Assembly: GCA_964484795.1 (NCBI GenBank)
Contig: CAZAFN010000014.1
Location: 1-39,099 of the forward strand
From: CAZAFN01 sp964484795
Lineage (GTDB): Bacteria > Pseudomonadota > Alphaproteobacteria > Methylaequorales > Methylaequoraceae
DNA: 39,099 nt
Direction of reading: 5' to 3'
Position numbers and translations under genes: made by a program. Of the stretch, positions 33,766-39,099 are shown in pieces. Below the pieces are notes generated by a model. That model was given only the letters and a program-made list of their open reading frames with translations, searched no databases and had not been told where the DNA came from. Numbering within the stretch: the stretch's first letter is position 1; every line of letters starts with the position of its first letter.

Positions 33766-34332
33766 GTTAACTTTTTTTGATAAACTCTCAGCCATTGATA
33801 AGAGTTTGTCAAGCTCTACCATAGTTTTAGATAATTCTTTACTATCATCTTCCAACCAAACCTTGAAACAATATGAATAAATTAAAAATAAAATATTTTT
33901 TTTTACAAGGTCCACTGGAGAATTATTGTAGGCATTTGAAAGTTCAAGGTAAAAATCCAATGAATTAATAACATTCTTGAAAATTCTCTTAAATATTAGT
34001 GGGTTTTCTTTTGAGCCATAAATAATTTTCCTTAATGGCACTTTATATCTTCCCATTTCATCAAACCTCAACATAATCATTTCAAATAAATTGTCCTTTA
34101 CAGAGGTTAATTTAAAGTCTCCTAAATCAATCTTGGATTCAACTTTACAGTCAATCATTCTAGAAAATTCATTTAATAATGATTTTTTTGAGGCAAAAGT
34201 CTTTTTTATCTCTGTCAATGGAATTTTTTCATTCTCTGCAAAACGTTTTAGTGTAAAAGTCTGCCATCCATCTTTTGAAATCAAACGAAATGCTTTATTA
34301 ATTAATCTATTTTTTTTTTCCTTTTCATTCAT
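33748..34332 (-). CDS. COQ9-family protein
   Basis: A 194-residue helical protein with a TetR-like start (NRLINKAFRLISKDGWQTFT, then LKRFAENEKIPLTEIKKTF) and a C-terminal part (MLRFDEMGRYKVPLRKIIYG, YSYCFKVWLEDDSKELSKTM) matching COQ9 better than TetR regulators. COQ9 is a lipid-binding protein that, in eukaryotes, presents intermediates to the hydroxylase COQ7. It converges on the ABC1 kinase with an 18-base overlap and is divergent from cytochrome c. A TetR-type regulator is the alternative; the kinase neighbour and C-terminal pattern favour COQ9. Confidence 0.75.
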   Translation of the reverse strand: MNEKEKKNRLINKAFRLISKDGWQTFTLKRFAENEKIPLTEIKKTFASKKSLLNEFSRMIDCKVESKIDLGDFKLTSVKDNLFEMIMLRFDEMGRYKVPLRKIIYGSKENPLIFKRIFKNVINSLDFYLELSNAYNNSPVDLVKKNILFLIYSYCFKVWLEDDSKELSKTMVELDKLLSMAESLSKKVNSLLPF

Positions 34333-34395
34333 TTTTTTGAAGTTGTATTTAAAATATTTATATATATTCTGTTATACGAAGTAAATAAAAACTGT

Positions 34396-34400
34396 GGAGG
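34396..34400 (+). promoter_or_regulatory. Strong Shine-Dalgarno for cytochrome c
   Basis: GGAGG lies five bases before the ATG at 34406 and decides that start over the in-frame GTG at 34394. Strong G-rich sites are rare in this window, so high expression is likely. Confidence 0.75.
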
Positions 34401-34405
34401 TTACA

Positions 34406-34801
34406 ATGTTAAGAAAAACTTTAATGTTAACATTTTCTTTATGTATGATTTTTTCTGCTAAATATACATTTGCTGGCGACGCTGATAAGGGGAAAAAAAC
34501 ATTCAAAAAATGTGGTACTTGTCATAGTGCAGAAGCAGGTGCTGGCCATAAGACCGGACCAAATCTTTGGAATATTTATGGTAAAAAAGCTGGTTCAGTT
34601 GAAGGTTACAAATACTCTGATTGGCTAAAAAATTCTGGAATCGAATGGAATGATGAAAATCTTTCTGCCTGGGTTTCCAAAAAAAAAGTTAAAACAGAAA
34701 AATTCGGAAAAGAAGTTAAAAAAAGCAAAATGATTTTTGCAGGCATAAAAAAACAAGAAACAATAGATAATCTTATTGCTTACATAAAGACGTTAAAATG
34801 A
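34406..34801 (+). CDS. Periplasmic class I cytochrome c (c2 type)
   Basis: A 131-residue secreted cytochrome. Residues 1-23 form a signal peptide (MLRKTLMLTFSLCMIFSAKY then TFA). The heme site CGTCH lies at residues 36-40 and the Met axial ligand is probably Met109 in KSKMIFAG. GPNLWNIYGKKAG and SDWLKNSGIEWNDENLSAW are typical of mitochondrial-type/c2 cytochromes that carry electrons from bc1 to cytochrome oxidase. The long basic stretch (SKKKVKTEKFGKEVKKSK) is unusual in length, and could help binding of acidic partners. The GGAGG just upstream and a position at the head of a seven-gene plus-strand run suggest strong expression. Confidence 0.92.
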   Translation: MLRKTLMLTFSLCMIFSAKYTFAGDADKGKKTFKKCGTCHSAEAGAGHKTGPNLWNIYGKKAGSVEGYKYSDWLKNSGIEWNDENLSAWVSKKKVKTEKFGKEVKKSKMIFAGIKKQETIDNLIAYIKTLK

Positions 34802-34816
34802 TTGTTTAAGACTTTT

Positions 34817-35329
34817 ATGAATATAGAAGAAATTGAAAGTCATATACAAAAAATACCTGATCACCCAAAACCAGGTATATTGTTTTATGATATTTCTACA
34901 CTAATCTTTAATGCTCAAGCATTTGTCTCTAGCATTGATCATTTAATAAAATCGATAGAAAAATTTGATTTTGATAAAATTGCCGCAATTGATGCCAGAG
35001 GCTTTATATTTGCCTCAGCCGTTGCATATAAATTGGGATTAGGTGTTGTGATGATTAGAAAAAAAAACAAATTACCTGGGAAGACCATAAGCCATGAATA
35101 TGATTTGGAATACGGAACCGATACTTTAGAGATAAATCTTGATGTTTCCCAAAAAAAAATAGTTCTAATTGATGACTTACTTGCAACAGGTGGAACTGGG
35201 TCGGCAGCTGTTGAATTAATAAAAAAATCAGGAGGAGATGTTAGTTGCTTTGCATCTCTTATTGAATTGAAATTTCTTGAAGGTAGAAAGAAATTTGACG
35301 TTCCTATTGAAACCATAATTCATTACTAA
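34817..35329 (+). CDS. apt: Adenine phosphoribosyltransferase
   Basis: Apt salvages adenine with PRPP to AMP. I start at the ATG at 34817 (MNIEEIESHIQKIPDHPKPG), giving 170 residues, the usual size; the frame could extend to a TTG at 34802. PGILFYDISTL is the adenine-pocket region, IDARGFIFASAVAYKLG follows, and KIVLIDDLLATGGTGSAAVE is the PRPP-binding motif with the paired acidic residues. It lies 15 bases after cytochrome c and one base before the ExbB-like gene. The pairing with cytochrome c is seen in other alphaproteobacteria, as far as I recall. Confidence 0.94.
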   Translation: MNIEEIESHIQKIPDHPKPGILFYDISTLIFNAQAFVSSIDHLIKSIEKFDFDKIAAIDARGFIFASAVAYKLGLGVVMIRKKNKLPGKTISHEYDLEYGTDTLEINLDVSQKKIVLIDDLLATGGTGSAAVELIKKSGGDVSCFASLIELKFLEGRKKFDVPIETIIHY

Positions 35330-35330
35330 A

Positions 35331-36041
35331 ATGACCAGAGTCCATAAATTATTCCTAAAATGGATGCTACATTATAGTTTAATATTTTTCTTCATATTCT
35401 TTGTATATGACCAAGGATTAATTTTTAAAATACTTTCTTCTGACAGAAGTTTTATAACTAGTTTAATTTTATTCTTATTTTTAATTGTAAGCGCTCATTG
35501 TGCCTTTTTCACATTTTTAATATCAGGCGAACTAAATAAAGCACACATTATAAAAAAAAGTCTTTTAAGAGAAAATGTTAAACTTAGGATAATTGAAAAT
35601 AGATTAATTCTTACTTCCAAAGGAGAAATCTCTGATGGCATAGTTTGTAGTTATTTTAAAGATTTAATTGGTCTAAAAAAAAGTGGGGCAACATCTCACG
35701 TTCAAATTCTTGATACTTACGTAAAAAAAACTATAGGATTTTATGAGTTTGGATGGTTCTGCTCTGATGTGATGCTAAAGTTAGGTCTAATTGGCACAGT
35801 AATAGGTTTCATAATTATGCTAGGATCTTTAGCTAATATTACCACATTTGATGTCACCCTACTTCAAGGCGTGCTGACAACAATGGGAAGTGGGATGGGA
35901 GTAGCGCTTTACACAACACTATCGGCTTTAGTTACAGGAGTATTAATTGCAATACAGTATTTTAATTTGGAGAATGGCTGTGAAGAACTATTTTCCGTTC
36001 TTAATCAAATCTCTGAAGTTAGTATAGATAGTAGTCTATAA
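35331..36041 (+). CDS. MotA/TolQ/ExbB-like proton-channel protein
   Basis: A 236-residue inner-membrane protein with four hydrophobic segments: two in the N-terminal third (YSLIFFFIFFVYDQGLIF, and LILFLFLIVSAHCAFFTFLI) and two after a cytoplasmic stretch. The C-terminal pair, MLKLGLIGTVIGFIIMLGSL and GMGVALYTTLSALVTGVLIA, carries the ExbB/MotA-family glycine-rich and A/T-rich pore helices. Such proteins form a pentamer around an ExbD/TolR/MotB dimer and use proton flow to drive a periplasmic partner. The next gene, overlapping by one base, supplies an ExbD-like partner. The cluster differs from tol and ton loci: no TolA, TolB, TonB or Pal is seen nearby. Confidence 0.82.
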   Translation: MTRVHKLFLKWMLHYSLIFFFIFFVYDQGLIFKILSSDRSFITSLILFLFLIVSAHCAFFTFLISGELNKAHIIKKSLLRENVKLRIIENRLILTSKGEISDGIVCSYFKDLIGLKKSGATSHVQILDTYVKKTIGFYEFGWFCSDVMLKLGLIGTVIGFIIMLGSLANITTFDVTLLQGVLTTMGSGMGVALYTTLSALVTGVLIAIQYFNLENGCEELFSVLNQISEVSIDSSL

Positions 36042-36637
36042 TGTCATATTCTGGAAGAAGACTCAGAGCTGATCCTTTTACTGATTTATTGTTTAACATT
36101 CTTTTAGCTTTTACACTATTAATGTTTCTAGCAATAATTTTTATGAACCCCATACCTAAGACAGGCATTATCAATCCAAAGGCAGAATATATTATTACTG
36201 TTGGTTGGGAAGATAATAATCCAGATGACATTGACACCTATGTTCAAAGCCCAACTGGGGACATCGTATGGTTTAGAGGGAAGGAAGCAGGATTTGTTCA
36301 TTTAGACAGAGATGATAGAGGATTGCTGAATGACACAATAGTCATAAGTGGAGAAAAAGTTCAAAATCCTCTTAATCAAGAAGTAGTAACGCTAAGAGCC
36401 GTAGTTCCAGGAGAATATATAGTTAACATCCACTATTATGCCACAGAAACTAATAACCCTGTTGATGTTAATGTAAAGGTTGAAAAAGTTAATCCACAAC
36501 TCGAAGTTATATATTATGGAACAATAACTTTAGAAAAAAAAGGTGTAGAAAAAACTGCAACAAGATTTAATATTAAACAAGGCGGTCAAGTAACCGTTAC
36601 AGGAAATTTATTTAAAAAACTAGTTCCGGAAAATTAA
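36041..36637 (+). CDS. ExbD-like protein with a DUF2135-like periplasmic domain
   Basis: A 198-residue bitopic protein. RLRADPFTDLLFNILLAFTL at residues 7-26 and LMFLAIIFMNP form one helix, and PFTDLLF aligns with the PLVDVMLV of ExbD/TolR, so Asp15 is the likely proton-carrying residue. After about residue 40 the usual ExbD domain is replaced by a beta-rich one: GWEDNNPDDIDTYVQSPTGD, VHLDRDDRGLLNDTI and VVPGEYIVNIHYYA. The W-D-D-x-D-P-G and 'PGEYxVxVxYY' pattern resembles DUF2135 (YfaP-type) domains. That combination is not one I know. It should couple proton flow from the ExbB-like partner to a periplasmic target. Confidence 0.7.
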   Translation: MSYSGRRLRADPFTDLLFNILLAFTLLMFLAIIFMNPIPKTGIINPKAEYIITVGWEDNNPDDIDTYVQSPTGDIVWFRGKEAGFVHLDRDDRGLLNDTIVISGEKVQNPLNQEVVTLRAVVPGEYIVNIHYYATETNNPVDVNVKVEKVNPQLEVIYYGTITLEKKGVEKTATRFNIKQGGQVTVTGNLFKKLVPEN

Positions 36638-36641
36638 CAAC

Positions 36642-36649
36642 GGGAGGGG
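36642..36649 (+). promoter_or_regulatory. Very strong Shine-Dalgarno (GGGAGGGG)
   Basis: Eight purines, seven of them G, lie two bases before the ATG at 36652. In DNA this AT-rich it stands out. It suggests high or independently set translation of the third gene of the proton-channel cluster. Confidence 0.6.
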
Positions 36650-36651
36650 AA

Positions 36652-37173
36652 ATGAATTCAGAAATTTTTTTTATTATCATTTGTTATGTTTTGTTAGGAT
36701 TTCTATTAGTTCTATTTAATCTTAGAACAAGTTTTCATTGGTTTTTAAAAACGTTAATGATTGTGATTGTTACCTCTTTTTATATATTAACCTACAAGTC
36801 TTTTACAAATCTAGTTGGTTGGCCATCAAATGATTTGTTGCCTGAAAGATTTAGGTTGGTTGCTGCACAAATTTATGAGCCCAATGCACTTATAAACTCT
36901 GAAGGATCCATATACTTGTGGATAACAGATATGGATACTCTTGCTGGTCTTGGAACTCCAAGGTCTTACAGCATTCCTTATGACAAAGAGATACATGAAA
37001 GAATTTCTAAGGCACTGGTAAGTTTAAAAAATGGAAAACCACAAATGGGAGAAAATAAAAATGATATGGAGACGGGTCTCATATCATCAATCCTAAAAAA
37101 AGAAAAGATTTCAAGTTCAAGTTCAACACTGAATTTTTATGAGATGCCAAATCAATTACTACCAGAAAAATAA
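36652..37173 (+). CDS. Membrane protein of the proton-channel cluster
   Basis: A 173-residue protein with two N-terminal helices (FFIIICYVLLGFLLVLFNL, and LKTLMIVIVTSFYILTY) at about residues 5-23 and 33-49. After them comes a soluble, probably periplasmic, part with SFTNLVGWPSNDLLPERFRL and IYLWITDMDTLAGLGTPRSY, mixed alpha/beta in appearance. I do not recognise the family, though similar proteins follow ExbB-like genes in some alphaproteobacteria (recalled only). It starts 14 bases after the ExbD-like gene behind a very strong ribosome site and its stop overlaps the lipoprotein ATG (TAATG). Membership of one complex is inferred from order. Confidence 0.6.
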   Translation: MNSEIFFIIICYVLLGFLLVLFNLRTSFHWFLKTLMIVIVTSFYILTYKSFTNLVGWPSNDLLPERFRLVAAQIYEPNALINSEGSIYLWITDMDTLAGLGTPRSYSIPYDKEIHERISKALVSLKNGKPQMGENKNDMETGLISSILKKEKISSSSSTLNFYEMPNQLLPEK

Positions 37174-37871
37174 TGAATTTTTTTTTTTATGTAATTATTT
37201 TTTTTTTAATCTCTTGTTCTAAGAATGAATCAAATTATTTTCCACTTGAGAAAATAAAGTCATGGCATTACAAAATTGAGATTATTCCTGAAGTAGAGGA
37301 TTATATAATTTATAAAAAAACCAATTTATCGCTTGGTAAAAAAAAAATCATAGTTAATGAAACAGAAATGCCGTTTTATCCAATATTACGTGAAGACGGT
37401 ACCATTTTGTATTATCAAGTTCTAAAATCTGGGGTTTTTAGAAATGGAATTCAATTTATTAAAGATCAAAAAATCAATTTTGAAGAAAAAAAAAGGTTGG
37501 TTATTCCATACCCATTAGAAATAGGAAAAAAATGGGATGTTGAAAGTAAAACTTTTTTAATTTTGAGAAGATATCCTTACTATGATTATCGAGCTACAAC
37601 AAATTTTAAACTTAATTATGAAGTAATATCAAAAAATGAGAAAATTAAAACACCTTTGGGAACGTTTGATGACTGCCTACTAATTAAAGGATATGGCAGT
37701 ACAAATTTCATAGGAGATAGTGAAATTGGCTCCATTCAAATAAACATTATTTCAGAAGAATGGTACGCTAAAGACGTTGGTTTAATAAAGGTAATTAGAA
37801 CAGAAAAAACTGACACAGAATTGTTTGGTACAACTAAAATGGTTCAATTATTAGAAAATTTTGAAAAATAA
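37173..37871 (+). CDS. Lipoprotein of the proton-channel cluster
   Basis: A 232-residue lipoprotein. The signal MNFFFYVIIFFLISC ends with Cys15 (lipobox LISC), and Ser-Lys after it would permit outer-membrane sorting. NYFPLEKIKSWHYKIEI is followed by beta-rich sequence including PYPLEIGKKWDV, TPLGTFDDCLLIKGYGSTNF and VGLIKVIRTEKTDTELFG. Its length and order of blocks match the frameshifted lipoprotein at 8430-9130, so the genome has at least two copies. Function is unknown; a periplasmic partner of the ExbD-like protein is possible. The ATG overlaps the preceding stop by one base. Confidence 0.7.
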   Translation: MNFFFYVIIFFLISCSKNESNYFPLEKIKSWHYKIEIIPEVEDYIIYKKTNLSLGKKKIIVNETEMPFYPILREDGTILYYQVLKSGVFRNGIQFIKDQKINFEEKKRLVIPYPLEIGKKWDVESKTFLILRRYPYYDYRATTNFKLNYEVISKNEKIKTPLGTFDDCLLIKGYGSTNFIGDSEIGSIQINIISEEWYAKDVGLIKVIRTEKTDTELFGTTKMVQLLENFEK

Positions 37872-37878
37872 TAAAAAA

Positions 37879-38880
37879 ATGAAACCTATTAATCTCGCAC
37901 TTTTAAGTCTATTTGTTTTTGCACTGTTTTATTATGGAAAATTCATTCTTTTACCACTTTTCTTGTCATTATTTGTCTACGTTATAATAAAATCTTTGAC
38001 AAAAAAATTTGTAAAAATAGCTAATCAATACTTAAGATTTAATTTAAATGAAGTATTATCATTTTTTATATTTCTATTAATTTCATCATTTTTTTTTTAT
38101 TTTATTTGGAAAATTCTGAAATTTAACCTTTTTCAAGTAATTGATAAATCAGAATTCTACCAAAATAACCTAAATTTTATTATAAATTATTTTGCAAATT
38201 CACCAATTAATGAAATTTTAGAAATATCAGACGTTTTTAATTCAGTAAATTTTGTTTCCATCTTTTCTAATGTTTTAAATTCTATCACTGGTTTGGCAGG
38301 AAATTTTTCATTAGTACTAATATATCTAATATTTTTAATCGTAGAAGACAAACACTTTGCAACAAAATTAAACAAAATATCTAAAAACAAAAATACAATG
38401 AAAATCGTCACAAAAATTAATAATGACATCTTTAACTATTTTCGTTTAAAAACATTTACAAGTTTATTAACAGCTGTCTTAACTTTTCTAATTCTACAAA
38501 TTGTTGAAAGTGATCTTTCTATAGTCTTTGCCATAATTGCATTTTTTTTAAATTTTATTCCATTCATCGGATCTTTATTATCAATACTTTTTCCATTTAT
38601 TTTTTCATGCATTCAATTTCTTAATATCTTTGACCCCTTGATAACTTTATCACTTTTGATCGTGATTCAGATATTTATTGGTAATTTCCTCGAACCAAAG
38701 TTAATGGGAAAAGCGTTAAACATCAGTCCAATTGTAATGCTAATATTTCTTTCCATAATGGGAAAATTATGGGGTATTTCTGGAATGTTTTTAAGTGTTC
38801 CTATGTTAGTGGTTTTGTTGATAGTATTAAGCAGTTTCAAAAACACAAGGGATCTTGCCTTACTTATTTCTGAGAAATAG
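37879..38880 (+). CDS. AI-2E/PerM-family permease
   Basis: A 333-residue polytopic membrane protein with about seven to eight helices. The early block LALLSLFVFALFYYGKFILL precedes a helix-loop-helix start. FAIIAFFLNFIPFIGSLLSI near the last third is the family core with the PxIG motif. NFLEPKLMGKALNISPIVML follows, then LWGISGMFLSVPMLVVLLIV. Members are called autoinducer-2 exporters or PerM but have varied proposed roles, including proton-linked export; the substrate here is unknown. I take the ATG at 37879, seven bases after the lipoprotein stop; a TTG at 37861 would overlap it. It converges with rodA. Confidence 0.8.
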   Translation: MKPINLALLSLFVFALFYYGKFILLPLFLSLFVYVIIKSLTKKFVKIANQYLRFNLNEVLSFFIFLLISSFFFYFIWKILKFNLFQVIDKSEFYQNNLNFIINYFANSPINEILEISDVFNSVNFVSIFSNVLNSITGLAGNFSLVLIYLIFLIVEDKHFATKLNKISKNKNTMKIVTKINNDIFNYFRLKTFTSLLTAVLTFLILQIVESDLSIVFAIIAFFLNFIPFIGSLLSILFPFIFSCIQFLNIFDPLITLSLLIVIQIFIGNFLEPKLMGKALNISPIVMLIFLSIMGKLWGISGMFLSVPMLVVLLIVLSSFKNTRDLALLISEK

Positions 38881-38894
38881 ATAAAAACTATCTA
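38878..38894. repeat. 6-bp inverted repeat joining two convergent stops
   Basis: TAGATA and TATCTA flank AAAAC, so the PerM TAG and the rodA TAG both lie inside one small hairpin between two convergent genes. The stem is short and AT-rich, so a role as a two-way terminator is only a possibility. Confidence 0.3.
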
Positions 38895-39099
38895 CTCGTT
38901 TTGTTGGTAATGTATGTTTCTATGAAGAGACAAAATTATACCAAAACCAAAAAAATAAGTGACCATTGATGACCCACCATATGAAACTAAAGGAAATGGA
39001 AGACCAACAACTGGAAGAATGCCAACTACCATTGATATATTTATTAGGGCAGCAAAGAAAAAATTTGAAATTATTCCATAACCAATAATTCTGTGAAAA
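38892..39099 (-). CDS. rodA: RodA/MrdB, C-terminal end (partial)
   Basis: The last 69 codons of a SEDS-family cell-wall polymerase, cut off by the window edge. NISMVVGILPVVGLPFPLVS and YGGSSMVTYFFGFGIILS are the final helices with the SYGGSS signature. The ILPVVGLPFPLVSYGGSS wording is that of RodA rather than FtsW, which usually has LP-x-KGIPLP. RodA adds glycan strands during cell elongation together with PBP2 and MreB; those genes should lie beyond the edge. The last residues (HRNIHYQQNE) are typical of a short cytoplasmic tail. Confidence 0.85.
   Translation of the reverse strand, partial: FHRIIGYGIISNFFFAALINISMVVGILPVVGLPFPLVSYGGSSMVTYFFGFGIILSLHRNIHYQQNE

Overview
The window is a 39.1 kb piece of a very AT-rich, tightly packed bacterial chromosome. 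Most neighbouring genes touch or overlap, and TAATG and ATGA stop/start junctions recur. Family content and gene order point to an alphaproteobacterium. The clues are glmU-glmS beside gph, the murA-hisG-hisD-infA-maf block followed by tRNA-Phe, a COQ9-family protein beside an ABC1/UbiB-type kinase, a cytochrome c of the c2 type, and a dihydroorotase with the QVHFREPG signature. Low GC, very short spacers and many A/T homopolymers suggest a streamlined marine lineage (SAR11-like, HIMB59/AEGEAN-like or similar). That placement is inference; no rRNA is present to settle it.

Layout. 1-1029: a variable stretch downstream of glmS with a 37-N assembly gap, a gap-interrupted small gene, a small recombinase-type DNA-binding protein and a short ORF that imitates the end of GlmS. 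1030-4172 (-): glmU-glmS, amino-sugar synthesis. 4240-7523: gph, a 41-aa membrane peptide on the other strand, a Sua5/TsaC-type gene and an FAD-linked D-2-hydroxyacid dehydrogenase. 7520-14346 (-): MazG-like pyrophosphohydrolase, a 32-aa basic protein, dcd, murA, hisG, hisD, infA, maf, tRNA-Phe, a frameshifted lipoprotein and a family 2 glycosyltransferase. 14565-19604 (+): a glutamate-synthase-like FMN protein, a TPR/O-GlcNAc-transferase-like protein, an unusual tRNA-Thr, a dicarboxylate symporter and a 57-aa protein.

19594-26458 (-): a tight surface-glycan operon in the order heptosyltransferase-like, GT2, GT4, GT4, asnB, then dihydroorotase. 26505-31140: a YgfZ-type folate-binding protein (+), convergent with glyQ-glyS-meaB (-). 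31248-34332: polyprenyl diphosphate synthase, a 39-aa membrane peptide and an ABC1 kinase (+), convergent with COQ9 (-); together they suggest ubiquinone synthesis. 34406-38880 (+): cytochrome c, apt, then an ExbB-like / ExbD-like / membrane protein / lipoprotein cluster and an AI-2E/PerM-type permease. 38892-39099 (-): the end of rodA, cut by the window edge.

The items I would look at first are four. One is the proton-channel-like cluster at 35331-37871, whose ExbD-like subunit carries a DUF2135-like domain in place of the usual one. The second is the lipoprotein at 8430-9130, a paralogue of the last gene of that cluster whose reading frame is broken at a run of ten A. The third is the tRNA-Thr at 18139-18212, a perfect cloverleaf with a non-canonical T-loop whose 3' acceptor strand doubles as the Shine-Dalgarno sequence of the next gene. 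The fourth is the GlmS-tail look-alike at 61-156.
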